A stretch of 64,000 bases of DNA from Novosphingobium lindaniclasticum LE124 (lineage in GTDB: Bacteria > Pseudomonadota > Alphaproteobacteria > Sphingomonadales > Sphingomonadaceae): contig NZ_ATHL01000100.1 in NCBI RefSeq assembly GCF_000445125.1, forward strand, positions 62,001-126,000. The letters run 5' to 3'. Shown piece by piece: positions 17,475-25,712 of this stretch (positions within the stretch are counted from its first letter, which is position 1; each line of letters begins with the position of its first letter). The position numbers and the translations under genes are program-made. Below the pieces are notes generated by a model. The model searched no databases. It worked only from the letters and a program-made list of their open reading frames with translations, and was not told where the DNA came from.

Positions 17475-17905
17475 TCCGACATGACTAGGAAAGCGCAGCC
17501 TTTCAGGCAAGCGGCATGCGCAACCAGCTTCGGCGGGACGCCGGGAGCCAGAGAGCCGGGGGCCGTTCGCTTCGCAAGCTGACCAGCGGGGTACTGCTGG
17601 AAGCGCGCCGGCGATCGTTGCCGCCAGTGTCCCGGAATCTCGTTTCCTCGGCTCGGAACGAGCTTCCAGCAGACCTCGCGTCGATCGCACCCTTGAGAAA
17701 CGAAAGACATGCCGCCGCTCGTGAACGGCGGGTTTTCAAGGTTACTGACAATGTAGGAAAGTCTTGCGGCGATCCGGGTCTTCTACCCCTTAAATTGCCT
17801 TTTTTTAGGCAGATAGCTCATATCGTTCAGCAGCTTGGCCGATTGTGTTCACTATTGAACCCCGCCGAACGACGTGCCGGAGCATGATCGCCTACTCCTG
17901 ACGCG
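17475..17905. other. Intergenic region with RNA-like structure
   Basis: About 430 bases with no protein gene. They contain an 11-bp perfect inverted repeat (17594-17604 with 17662-17672), an internal hairpin (17639-17662), a plus-strand terminator-like hairpin at 17712-17736 and a TGCCT/AGGCA hairpin around a T run near 17805. See the separate ncRNA entry. Confidence 0.6.
17590..17736 (+). ncRNA. Possible structured small RNA with its own terminator
   Basis: CTGCTGGAAGC (17594-17604) pairs perfectly with GCTTCCAGCAG (17662-17672) across 57 nt. A CCGCCG/CGGCGG hairpin followed by TTTT (17712-17736) then looks like a plus-strand terminator, although no plus-strand protein gene precedes it. The amidohydrolase upstream region on the minus strand is the other possible explanation. 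I cannot assign it to a known RNA family; 6S RNA is one possibility. The 5' end is a guess. Confidence 0.3.
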
Positions 17906-17942
17906 AAAAAGCCGCGAGACCCGGCGCGGGTTCGCGGCTTTT
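17906..17942 (-). terminator. Terminator of tRNA-Leu(CAA)
   Basis: A GCCGCGA/TCGCGGC stem flanked by AAAAA on the plus strand, so the minus-strand transcript ends in a stable hairpin and a U run. It starts 5 nt after the tRNA 3' end. Confidence 0.85.
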
Positions 17943-17946
17943 CGTG

Positions 17947-18030
17947 TGGTGCCCCTGGCCCGACTCGAACGGGCACGCCTTGCGACAAACGATTTTGAGT
18001 CGTTCGCGTCTACCATTCCGCCACAGGGGC
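17947..18030 (-). tRNA. tRNA-Leu (anticodon CAA)
   Basis: 84 nt with encoded CCA. The acceptor stem GCCCCTG pairs with CAGGGGC, and the anticodon loop CTCAAAA gives CAA, read as Leu codon TTG. It has a long class II variable arm and a T arm GTTCGAGTC. It lies downstream of suhB on the same strand and has its own strong terminator. Confidence 0.96.
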
Positions 18031-18063
18031 ACTTACGTGCTGCCAACCTCAAGGATCGGCATC

Positions 18064-18087
18064 GGCGCGGCTGGCTTTAGCCGCGCC
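18064..18087. repeat. Inverted repeat after suhB
   Basis: GGCGCGGCT (18064-18072) pairs with AGCCGCGCC (18079-18087) around a 6-nt loop. It has no U run on either strand, so it is a stable 3' structure after suhB rather than a standard terminator. Confidence 0.5.
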
Positions 18088-18103
18088 TTGGCTTCGGCTC
18101 AAG

Positions 18104-18919
18104 TCACTTGAGCGCGTTTGCCAACAACTTGTGGAGACGGGAGTGCAGCGCGTCGTTGCCTGCAAGGATCTGCTCGTCATGAAACGGCAGCGAACGGCCC
18201 TTCCAGTCGGACACGAAACCGCCCGCCTCGCGCACGAGCAGGCAGCCCGCCGCCGTGTCCCAGGGCTTGAGGTCGGCTTCCCAGTACCCTTCGTAGCGGC
18301 CGGCAGCGACCCATGCGAGGTCGAGCGCCGCCGAACCGAAGCGGCGGATCCCCGCGACTTGCGGTGCCAGGGCATGGTAGATCCTGGTCCACTCGCCCGC
18401 GTCGCCATGGCCCGCGAAAGGAATGCCGGTAGCGATCACGCTCTCGTCCAGGTGACGACGCGAGGAAACGCGCAGGCGCTTGTCCTGAAGCCAGGCGCCG
18501 CGGCTCTTTTCGGCCCAGTAGCTTTCGTCGGTGATCGGGTTGTAGATCAGGCCGGCAGTGACTTCGCCCCAGCCCTTTCCATCAAGACGCGGCTCCTGCA
18601 CCGCGATCGAGATCGCGAAGTGCGGGATGCCGTGCAGGAAGTTGGTGGTGCCGTCGAGCGGATCGACGATGAAGCGCGGCTTGTCGGGATCGCCCTCGAT
18701 CTCGCCCGCTTCCTCGAAGAGGTAGCCCCATTCGGGCCGGGCGGCGCGCAGCTCGTCCCAGATGGTCCGTTCCGAGGCCTGGTCGGCCTTGGAGACGAAA
18801 TCCGCCGGTCCCTTGCGCGAGACCTGGAGGTGCTCGATTTCGCCGAAGTCGCGACGCAGGCGGCTGCCCGCCTTGCGGGCCGCCTTTTCCATGACGCGAA
18901 TGAGACCGGAGATGGCCAT
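18104..18919 (-). CDS. suhB: Inositol-1-monophosphatase family protein SuhB
   Basis: 271 residues. Li+-sensitive, Mg2+-dependent phosphatases of this family hydrolyse inositol-1-phosphate and related monophosphates; in E. coli SuhB also acts in rRNA antitermination. The first motif is FEEAGE in place of the common EE(S/T), followed by the metal site VDPLDGTTNF, and at the C-terminus WDTAAGCLLVREAGG supplies another Asp. It is followed by tRNA-Leu and preceded by the efp-linked periplasmic protein, 43 nt away. Confidence 0.93.
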   Translation of the reverse strand: MAISGLIRVMEKAARKAGSRLRRDFGEIEHLQVSRKGPADFVSKADQASERTIWDELRAARPEWGYLFEEAGEIEGDPDKPRFIVDPLDGTTNFLHGIPHFAISIAVQEPRLDGKGWGEVTAGLIYNPITDESYWAEKSRGAWLQDKRLRVSSRRHLDESVIATGIPFAGHGDAGEWTRIYHALAPQVAGIRRFGSAALDLAWVAAGRYEGYWEADLKPWDTAAGCLLVREAGGFVSDWKGRSLPFHDEQILAGNDALHSRLHKLLANALK

Positions 18920-18962
18920 AAAACTTACCTTGTCCTTCGAGTACCGGCCGCAGCCGGTCTGA

Positions 18963-19424
18963 TTATCGGCCCTGCGGCGCGGGGTGTTGCGGAGTGGCGG
19001 AAGCGCCGGTAGCGCCGGCAGCGGCTGCCGTGGGCTTGTAGCCGCAGATCGCCACCATGGCGCTCAGCAGTTCGGTGGGATTGTCGCGATGGATCTTGCC
19101 GGGATTCTCGGCGATCACCTTGTCCATCGATTCGCTGATCTTCTCGAGCGAATTGTTGTAGATGCAGCCGACCAGCGCGCCCTTGATCGGGCCTTCCACC
19201 TTCTCGGACTGCAAGCCGCTGATCAGCACCTTCAGATAGAGCATCGCACGCTCCACCTCCGGAGAAGGCGCGTGCCCACCGGCAGCCGGCGCCGCTGCCC
19301 CGGCCTTTGCAGGAGCGGCTTTGCCCCCGGATTGCGCAGGCGCCTTCTTCGGCGCGGCCTGAACCGGAACGGCCAGCCCTGCCACCAGGGCAGCCCCAGC
19401 GATGAACGACGCCAGCGCGCGCAT
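18963..19424 (-). CDS. Periplasmic Ala/Pro-rich protein coupled to efp
   Basis: 153 residues with a clear signal peptide ([23 protein letters not shown]), a low-complexity Ala/Lys/Pro/Gly stretch to residue ~50, and a helical domain (about 55-130) with two Cys residues that may pair. The C-terminal tail is again Ala/Thr/Pro-rich. I do not recognise the family. Its ATG overlaps the efp stop by one base (TGATG), so its translation is likely coupled to efp, although the product is exported. Confidence 0.8.
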   Translation of the reverse strand: MRALASFIAGAALVAGLAVPVQAAPKKAPAQSGGKAAPAKAGAAAPAAGGHAPSPEVERAMLYLKVLISGLQSEKVEGPIKGALVGCIYNNSLEKISESMDKVIAENPGKIHRDNPTELLSAMVAICGYKPTAAAAGATGASATPQHPAPQGR

Positions 19425-19987
19425 CAGTCGGCCTTCTTCACGTAGGTCTTTTCGTAGACGTCCACGACGATGCGCGTACCGCTTTCGATGTGCGGCGGGA
19501 CCATCACGCGCACGCCGTTGTCGAGCACGGCGGGCTTGTAGCTGGACGAAGCGGTCTGCCCCTTCACCACGGCATCGGCTTCGACGATGGTCGCTTCGAC
19601 CTGCTCGGGCAACTGCACCGAGATTGGACGCTCTTCCCAGAGTTCGAGAAGAACCTGCATGCCGTCCTGAAGGAAGGCCGCCGCATCGCCCAGAAGGTCG
19701 GCGGGGAGCTGGATCTGCTCGTAGGTTTCGATGTCCATGAACACCAACTGGTCGCCCTCGACATAGAGGAACTGGAAGTCCTTGGTGTCGAGACGGACCT
19801 TCTCGACGGTGTCGGCGCTGCGGAAGCGGACGTTGGTCTTGCGGCCGTCGATGAGGTTCTTCATCTCGACCTGCATGAAGGCGCCGCCCTTGCCCGGCTG
19901 GGTGTGCTGCGTCTTGGCAACTTTCCAGATGCCCTTTTCGTATTCGAGAATGTTGCCGGGACGAATGTCGACGCCGCTGATCTTCAT
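19424..19987 (-). CDS. efp: Translation elongation factor P
   Basis: 187 residues with the three-domain EF-P layout. EF-P binds between the P and E sites and relieves stalling at proline runs. The tip loop is QPGKGGAF, with Lys33 at the position modified in other bacteria. The oligomer-binding domains follow ([38 protein letters not shown]). ATG at 19987 is the standard N-terminus ([12 protein letters not shown]). EpmA/EpmB-like modification genes are not in the window. Confidence 0.96.
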   Translation of the reverse strand: MKISGVDIRPGNILEYEKGIWKVAKTQHTQPGKGGAFMQVEMKNLIDGRKTNVRFRSADTVEKVRLDTKDFQFLYVEGDQLVFMDIETYEQIQLPADLLGDAAAFLQDGMQVLLELWEERPISVQLPEQVEATIVEADAVVKGQTASSSYKPAVLDNGVRVMVPPHIESGTRIVVDVYEKTYVKKAD

Positions 19988-20093
19988 GGGATGAACCTTA
20001 AGATGGGAAAGAGCCGGTATTACCGAAAGCATGCGCCCTTAGCCGAGGAGACTGCCTGTGGCAATTGCTTCGCGCGGATGCTAGCGGTTCGTT

Positions 20094-20537
20094 ATGATGC
20101 GCGCCTTCCGTAACGCCCCTTCCGTCGCTCTTGTTGTCGCCCTTGGCTTGGGCGCGGTTCCGCTCAACGCGCGACCCACCCCTCCGCCGGTCCCCGGCGG
20201 GCCGATCGGCACCATGGACTTGGGCCAATACCACTGCGAACGGGACGGCACGGCCGGCGGCCCGGTCGGCATTCGCCTGCCGCAGTACGACTTCCGCGTC
20301 GTCACCGGCTCCAACTACAAGACTCCCGATGGCGCGCGGGGCAGCTATCTGATGACCGGCGACCGCATCGCCATGACCGGCGGCGCGCTCAAGGGCATGA
20401 AGATGCACCGCACGTCCAAGGGCTTCCTGCGGCATGTCGGCACCGACGGCGCGGACAGCGACATTCGCTGCGTGCTGACTCGCGGCGGGCCTGGCCCGCT
20501 CGACGCTGCCGAGGGCGTGAACGAGCCCGACAACTGA
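20094..20537 (+). CDS. Exported hypothetical protein
   Basis: 147 residues from ATG at 20094 (a second ATG follows directly). Signal peptide MMRAFRNAPSVALVVALGLGAVPLNA, then a small domain with two Cys (YHCERDG and DIRCVLTRGG) and SYLMTGDRIAMTGG. I do not recognise it beyond a small exported protein. It is divergent from efp, with 106 nt between the starts. Confidence 0.78.
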   Translation: MMRAFRNAPSVALVVALGLGAVPLNARPTPPPVPGGPIGTMDLGQYHCERDGTAGGPVGIRLPQYDFRVVTGSNYKTPDGARGSYLMTGDRIAMTGGALKGMKMHRTSKGFLRHVGTDGADSDIRCVLTRGGPGPLDAAEGVNEPDN

Positions 20538-20758
20538 TTTCCTCGGCGGTCTGCCGCCTTCGCGAATGCGCCTGTTCCAGCGGCTGCTCCGCCACGTCTG
20601 GCAAAAGCGGAAAACCTGGGGCTCTCGCAACCTCCGGCACGGCAACCTCCGGCACGGGCGCGCGCAACCGATCGCTCGGCCGAAAATCCGGCCTCGCAAG
20701 CAACCAAGCCCGGCCATGAGCGGTTGAAACTCCTCGCAATCCCCGAGGAACCGCCACC

Positions 20759-21703
20759 ATGAGCGAGACAGGCAGCCTTGCCGCGCATTTCAAGGCCAAC
20801 ATCGTGCTTTACGGCGCGCTGGCGGCCAATCTCGGCATCGCGGTCGCAAAATTCGTGGCAGCGGGGATCAGCGGTTCGTCCTCGATGCTGACCGAGGGCA
20901 TCCATTCGCTCGTCGACAGCGGAAACCAGGTGCTCCTGCTCTATGGCCAGAAGCGCGCGGACCGTAAACCCGATCCCACCCACCCTTTCGGTTATGGGCG
21001 GGAACTCTACTTCTGGGCTTTCGTGGTCGCCATCCTCATCTTCGCCGTCGGGGCTGGAGTCTCGATCTACGAGGGCTTCGTCCATATCGCGCAACCGCAC
21101 GCGATCGAGGATCCGGCGCTGAACTACATCGTGCTCGGCATCGCTTTCGTGATGGAAGGGGCATCCTGGTTCATTGCGGTGCGCGAATTCGATCGCGGGC
21201 GCGGCGAACAGACCTGGTGGCAGGCCATCCACCGCAGCAAGGATCCGCCGGGCTTCATCGTCCTGTTCGAAGACAGCGCCGCGCTGATCGGGCTCATGAT
21301 CGCGGCTCTGGGCGTGTGGGCTTCGACCACCTTCGCCGACCCCCGGCTGGACGGCGTCGCTTCGGTGCTGATCGGCGGTGTGCTGGCCGGCGTGGCCGGG
21401 CTGCTCGCTCGCGAGGCCAAGGAACTGCTGATCGGGGAAGCCGCCGATCCCGTTCTCATCGCCAGGCTTCGCGGCGTGCTGGAAGGCCATGCGCAGATCG
21501 AGGCGGTCAATCACATTCGGACCATCCACACGAGCCCTCAGGCCATCTTCGTAGCCGTGAGCGCCGACTTTGCGGACGACTTGCGCATGGGCGATGCCGA
21601 GACGCTGATCGAAGATCTCGAGCGCCGGATGAAGGCGCTGTCGCCCTGGATCACCTCGATCTACATCCGGCCGGAAAAGCGTGGGGACGCCGTGGTCTGG
21701 TAA
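20759..21703 (+). CDS. Cation diffusion facilitator transporter, ZnT9-like clade
   Basis: 314 residues with six predicted helices and a cytoplasmic C-terminal domain. The TM2 metal motif is HSLVD (His49, Asp53). The matching TM5 position reads FEDSAALIG (Glu171-Asp172), where classic CDF exporters have HxxxD; this and HPFGYGRELYFW are features of the SLC30A9 (ZnT9)-like branch. Metal choice is therefore uncertain and zinc should not be assumed. It is convergent with purQ. Confidence 0.9.
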   Translation: MSETGSLAAHFKANIVLYGALAANLGIAVAKFVAAGISGSSSMLTEGIHSLVDSGNQVLLLYGQKRADRKPDPTHPFGYGRELYFWAFVVAILIFAVGAGVSIYEGFVHIAQPHAIEDPALNYIVLGIAFVMEGASWFIAVREFDRGRGEQTWWQAIHRSKDPPGFIVLFEDSAALIGLMIAALGVWASTTFADPRLDGVASVLIGGVLAGVAGLLAREAKELLIGEAADPVLIARLRGVLEGHAQIEAVNHIRTIHTSPQAIFVAVSADFADDLRMGDAETLIEDLERRMKALSPWITSIYIRPEKRGDAVVW

Positions 21704-21798
21704 GCGGAAGCAGGAGGCGGAGCAGCGGCGTCGGAGCGAAAGCCTGACGCTTCTTAGCGAGAACGGCGGAGCACCAAGGCCCCGCCGTCCCGGAATTC

Positions 21799-22476
21799 TC
21801 AGGCGCCGACCAGCCCGCGAATGGCGCTTTCGAAAAGCGCACGGCCGTCGGTACCGCCATGGGTGTTCTCGATGGCGCGCTCCGGGTGCGGCATCATGCC
21901 CAGCACGTTGCCCGCCGCATTCAGCACGCCGGCGATCTGCCGGGCAGAACCGTTGACGTCCTCGGCATAGCGGAAGGCTACCCGGCCCTCGCCTTCGAGA
22001 CGGTTCAGCGTGTCCTCGTCGGCGTGATAGTTGCCGTCATGGTGCGCCACGGGAATGCGGATGTGCTGGCCGGCCTCGTAGCCCGAGGTGAACAGCGACT
22101 GTGCGTTCTCCACCTTCAGCGAGACCTCACGGCAGACGAAGCGGATGCCTGAATTGCGCAGCAGCGCGCCCGGCAGCAGCCCGCTTTCGGTCAGCACCTG
22201 GAAGCCGTTGCAGACGCCGAACACCGGGACGCCGCGCGCCGCAGCGGCGACGACCGCCTGCATGACCGGCGAGCGCGAGGCAATCGCACCGCAGCGCAGA
22301 TAGTCGCCATAGGAGAAGCCGCCAGGCAAGCCGATGAAATCGAGATTGTCCGGCAGTTCGGCATCGCCGTGCCAGACGCGGATGGTTTCGGTGCCCGAGA
22401 TCTTCTCCAGCGCCACCGCCAGATCGCGGTCGCAGTTGGAGCCCGGGAACGTGACGACAGCGGAGCGGAAAGCCAT
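21799..22476 (-). CDS. purQ: Phosphoribosylformylglycinamidine synthase, glutaminase subunit PurQ
   Basis: 225 residues. PurQ frees ammonia from glutamine for PurL in step four of purine synthesis. The class I amidotransferase triad is present: Cys89 in [10 protein letters not shown], His197 and Glu199 in [13 protein letters not shown] at 22476 overlaps the purS stop by one base (TGATG). The purL gene is not in the window. Confidence 0.96.
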   Translation of the reverse strand: MAFRSAVVTFPGSNCDRDLAVALEKISGTETIRVWHGDAELPDNLDFIGLPGGFSYGDYLRCGAIASRSPVMQAVVAAAARGVPVFGVCNGFQVLTESGLLPGALLRNSGIRFVCREVSLKVENAQSLFTSGYEAGQHIRIPVAHHDGNYHADEDTLNRLEGEGRVAFRYAEDVNGSARQIAGVLNAAGNVLGMMPHPERAIENTHGGTDGRALFESAIRGLVGA

Positions 22477-22709
22477 CAGGCGACCTTCTCGATGCGGTAG
22501 TTCTCGATCACCATGTTGGCGAGCAGCTTGCGGCACATGTCGTCGAGCGCTTCGTCGCTGACCGAGTCCGCCACGTCCAGCTCGAAGAGACGGCCGGCGC
22601 GCACATCGTTGACGCCGGAGAAGCCCAGGCCTTCGAGCGAGTGGTGGATCGCCCGGCCCTGCGGGTCGAGGACACCAGGCTTGAGGCTGACGTGGACGCG
22701 GACTTTCAT
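22476..22709 (-). CDS. purS: Phosphoribosylformylglycinamidine synthase subunit PurS
   Basis: 77 residues, the normal length for PurS, the small bridging subunit of the PurS-PurQ-PurL complex. The pattern [20 protein letters not shown] and [16 protein letters not shown] strands are typical (here [12 protein letters not shown]). The frame opens one GTG earlier, but ATG at 22709 is the better start. It is coupled to purQ. Confidence 0.95.
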   Translation of the reverse strand: MKVRVHVSLKPGVLDPQGRAIHHSLEGLGFSGVNDVRAGRLFELDVADSVSDEALDDMCRKLLANMVIENYRIEKVA

Positions 22710-22777
22710 CACAGGGCCTTTCGCTCGAGCACGATCCGCTCGCTGAGCGGGTCATGCGCTGTTTTCGTTTGTTAGCC

Positions 22778-22820
22778 GCATTTTCCAAGTCGTCAGGTGA
22801 TCCACCTGACGTGAAAATGC
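22778..22820. promoter_or_regulatory. Compound palindrome between purS and the SDR gene
   Basis: The core CGTCAGGTG-ATC-CACCTGACG (22791-22811) is a perfect 9-bp inverted repeat with a 3-nt centre. Outside it GCATTTTC (22778-22785) mirrors GAAAATGC (22813-22820). It sits 69 nt upstream of the purS start, in the shared upstream region of two divergent genes, as expected of an operator; a transcribed hairpin is the alternative. Confidence 0.5.
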
Positions 22821-22966
22821 TCTGACGGGGCAGATTCGTTTCAGCGCCTATGGCCTCGGACAAGCGCGGGGGCAAGGTTTGAGAGTGCTCGTCCCTCAAT
22901 GGAGGCGCAAACCGGCCGAGCAACTCCCGATTGAAGCGCGCGAGGCAACCTGCCATTTCCCTCCCC

Positions 22967-23878
22967 ATGCACACTGAAATCTCGTTCGCCGGACAAGTCG
23001 CCGTGGTCACGGGTGCCGGCCAGGGCCTCGGCCGCGCTTATGCGCTGGAACTCGGTCTTCGCGGCGCGAAAGTCGTGGTCAACGATATCGGCGCCGCTCG
23101 CGATGGATCCGGTCACTCCGAGGCCGCGCTCGCGGTCGTGGAGGAAATTCGCGCCGCCGGCGGCGAGGCCATGGCGGACGGCGGCGACGTTTCCGACTTC
23201 GCGCAGATGGAAGCGATGGCCGCGCGCACCCGTGAAGCCTGGGGCGGCATCCATGTCCTTATCAACAATGCCGGGATCCTGCGCGACCGCACTTTCGCAA
23301 AAATGGACATGGCCGATTTCGAACGCGTCGTGCGCGTCAACCTGCTGGGCAGCGCCTATGCGACGAAGGCCGTGTGGGAGACCATGCGCGAGCAGACCTA
23401 CGGGCGCGTGCTGATGACCACCAGTTCCAGCGGTCTCGGCGGCAACTTCGGCCAGGCCAACTACGGCGCGGCGAAACTCGGCGTGCTCGGCCTTGCCCGC
23501 ACCTTGCGCATGGAAGGCGCCAAGTACGGGATCCGGGTTAATTCGCTCGCGCCCACGGCGGGCACCCGCATGACCGCCGATATCTTCCCGGACGAAGCCT
23601 ACAATGCCTTCCGTCCCGAGGCCGTGGTTCCCGCCGCCCTGTTCCTCGTCTCGAAAGACGCCCCGAATGACGCCGTCGTCGGTGCCGGGGGCGGCGTGTG
23701 CCAAAGCGCCTTCATCACGATGAACGACGGCGTGCTGCTCACTGGCGAGACTCTGACCGTCGAGGGCTTCGCCGCAGCCTGGCCCCATATCCGCGACCGG
23801 GCGGGAGACTTCGTGCTGGAAACCGGCATGGAACAGGCACACCATGCCCTGTCCAAGGTCTTGAAGGGGCCAGACTGA
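22967..23878 (+). CDS. SDR-family oxidoreductase, 3-hydroxyacyl-CoA dehydrogenase-like
   Basis: 303 residues. The Rossmann motif TGAGQGLG (15-22), NNAG (100-103), and the catalytic Ser at 153-155, Tyr166 and Lys170 are all present. [13 protein letters not shown] after the second strand and the ~50-residue C-terminal extension resemble the dehydrogenase unit of multifunctional beta-oxidation enzyme type 2. It probably oxidises 3-hydroxyacyl-CoA or a similar alcohol. ATG at 22967 was chosen over upstream alternatives because it begins just before the first strand. Confidence 0.88.
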   Translation: MHTEISFAGQVAVVTGAGQGLGRAYALELGLRGAKVVVNDIGAARDGSGHSEAALAVVEEIRAAGGEAMADGGDVSDFAQMEAMAARTREAWGGIHVLINNAGILRDRTFAKMDMADFERVVRVNLLGSAYATKAVWETMREQTYGRVLMTTSSSGLGGNFGQANYGAAKLGVLGLARTLRMEGAKYGIRVNSLAPTAGTRMTADIFPDEAYNAFRPEAVVPAALFLVSKDAPNDAVVGAGGGVCQSAFITMNDGVLLTGETLTVEGFAAAWPHIRDRAGDFVLETGMEQAHHALSKVLKGPD

Positions 23879-23903
23879 ACACCGGAAGCAGCGCCGCCGC
23901 CGA

Positions 23904-24266
23904 TCAGTCCTCAACCACTTTCAGCAATTTGCGCTCCAGCGGGCTCAGCACACCGGCCAGTTCGTGACCGCGCTTGAGGACTTGCCCGGATTCTCCGAAC
24001 AGGGTCCACATGCCCTGTTTGGCGCGCAGCGAGGGGCGCTTTTCCACGCGGGCCTGGGGACGCTCGGCGGCACGGCGAAAGGCGGAGAAGTTGGCCGCCT
24101 CCTTGCCGAAGTCCATCGCATAGTCGCGCCAGATCCCGGCGGCGACCATTCGGCCATAGAGGTCGAGAATGCGCTGGAGTTCCAGACGATCGAAGCCGAC
24201 CTGAAGCGGCATTCGCCCCGGAAAGGCGACGACGGTGCCGGAAAGAGGCGTGTTGCCTGCGGACAT
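23904..24266 (-). CDS. DUF2794 domain protein
   Basis: 120 residues, nearly all within DUF2794, an alphaproteobacterial family of unknown function. Characteristic text: VGFDRLELQRILDLYGRMVAAG, IWRDYAMDF, ERPQARVEKRPSLRAKQGMW. It is cytoplasmic, with no signal or membrane helix. It starts 7 nt after the serine acetyltransferase stop on the same strand, so an operon is likely. Confidence 0.9.
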   Translation of the reverse strand: MSAGNTPLSGTVVAFPGRMPLQVGFDRLELQRILDLYGRMVAAGIWRDYAMDFGKEAANFSAFRRAAERPQARVEKRPSLRAKQGMWTLFGESGQVLKRGHELAGVLSPLERKLLKVVED

Positions 24267-24273
24267 CCGCCGG

Positions 24274-24975
24274 TCAGACGCCCTTTACGACCGGCTCGGC
24301 CCGCTTTTCTTCCTCAAGTTTGCGCATCAGCGAATCGACCTGGGCGCGCAGGGCCGCCACCTGTTCTTCCAGTTCGTCCACACGCTGGCTGCCGACCGGT
24401 TCGCAGGGTTCCTTGCAGGGCGTGCCGTAAGGCATGAATTCCTTGGCGTAGGTCTCTGCCTTGACCAGCGTGGAGCGGGCCTTGACGCCGATCATCGTCG
24501 CGCCTTCTGGCACGTCCTCTGTCACCACTGCACTGGCGCCGACGCGGGCGCGTTTACCCACGGTGACCGGGCCGATGATCTGCGCGCCGGAACCGACGAT
24601 CACATTGTCCAGCAGCGTCGGATGGCGCTTGCCGCCCTTGCCGTTGGTCGGGTTCGACCCGCCGAGCGTGACGCACTGGTAGATCGTGACGTTATCGCCG
24701 ATATGCGCGGTCTCTCCGATGACGGTGAAGCCGTGGTCGATGAAGAAGTTGCGGCCGATCGTCGCGCCGGGATGGATGTCGATCGCGGTCAGGAAACGGG
24801 AGACGTGGTTCACCACGCGGGCCAGGAAGAACAGGTCGGCCCGGAACAGCCGATGCGCGATCTTGTGGAAGAACAGCGCCCAGACGCCGGGATAGAGCAG
24901 AACTTCCCAACGCGAGCGCGGCGCCGGATCGCGCGCGACGACGGAATCCAGATAACGAACCAGATTACCCAACAT
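24274..24975 (-). CDS. Serine O-acetyltransferase (EpsC type)
   Basis: 233 residues. It acetylates serine with acetyl-CoA, the first step to cysteine. The left-handed beta-helix repeats and active-site loop are seen: DIHPGATIGRNFFIDHG, GETAHIGDNVTIYQCVTLGG, KRHPTLLDNVIVGSGAQIIGP. The N-terminal helical domain is short, as in the EpsC subgroup. The C-terminal 35 residues form a predicted coiled coil (DELEEQVAALRAQVDSLMRKLEEE), not usual for CysE. Confidence 0.93.
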   Translation of the reverse strand: MLGNLVRYLDSVVARDPAPRSRWEVLLYPGVWALFFHKIAHRLFRADLFFLARVVNHVSRFLTAIDIHPGATIGRNFFIDHGFTVIGETAHIGDNVTIYQCVTLGGSNPTNGKGGKRHPTLLDNVIVGSGAQIIGPVTVGKRARVGASAVVTEDVPEGATMIGVKARSTLVKAETYAKEFMPYGTPCKEPCEPVGSQRVDELEEQVAALRAQVDSLMRKLEEEKRAEPVVKGV

Positions 24976-25019
24976 CCCGCGAATCTCCCATCAATTGGCC
25001 TGCGTGGCAAGCCATGAGG

Positions 25020-25700
25020 TCAAGAGGCCCCAAGATCGCCATCGCCGTCCTGATCGCCTGCTGCATCGGCGGAATGCCCCTCTGAACCGTAAAGTTCCAC
25101 CAGCGCCTCGCGCCAGATCGCCAAGGTCGGCGGCTGCTTGCGCTCCAGGCTGAGGCGATCGATCGCCGCGAGCAGCTTCTCGACGCCCAGATGGCTACGC
25201 TCGCAGCGCGGCACAAGGTATTCCCTTGCAGAAGGGTCGAGCGAGAGGCCGCGCATCTGCGCGTGAATGTCGATAAGCTCGCCGAGCATCTCTTCGTCAG
25301 GGTCGCCGATTTCCAGTTCGAGCGCGGCACCCAGGCGCGACCCCAGATCAGGGAGAGAGACCTGCCAGAGCCCCTCGGCATCCTCCGTGTTCCCCGCGCG
25401 GCGGCAGCTCGACACGATCAGCAACGGACGGCGGCTTTCCTGCGCCCGGTTCCAGCTATGGAATACGGCATCCTCGTCCATCCGATCGGCATCGTCGAGT
25501 GCGTCGCCATGCCCCGATTCGACGAACCAGCGCGCCAGCAGCGACTTGCCCGAGCGCGGCGGCCCGGAAAGGATCGCGCTGTGGAACGGCCAGGAACGCG
25601 ATTCCAGCAGCCCGTCCACCGCATGGGCATTGGCATTGCCCACGACAATGCGCGGCGGGCTGTCGCTCGCGGCCGACAGCGGGAGTGGGATCTGCTTCAT
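25020..25700 (-). CDS. hdaA: DnaA-related replication regulator HdaA
   Basis: 226 residues. It resembles the AAA+ core of DnaA without domains I and IV: Walker A in SGPPRSGKSLLARW, NAHAVDGLLE near the start, and a final helical lid. The N-terminal MKQIPLPL is the clamp-binding motif (QxxLPL) typical of Hda proteins. With the sliding clamp it triggers ATP hydrolysis by DnaA and so prevents over-initiation. The gene lies 12 nt after the upstream membrane-anchored protein. Confidence 0.9.
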   Translation of the reverse strand: MKQIPLPLSAASDSPPRIVVGNANAHAVDGLLESRSWPFHSAILSGPPRSGKSLLARWFVESGHGDALDDADRMDEDAVFHSWNRAQESRRPLLIVSSCRRAGNTEDAEGLWQVSLPDLGSRLGAALELEIGDPDEEMLGELIDIHAQMRGLSLDPSAREYLVPRCERSHLGVEKLLAAIDRLSLERKQPPTLAIWREALVELYGSEGHSADAAGDQDGDGDLGAS

Positions 25701-25712
25701 CACCGGGAAGAC

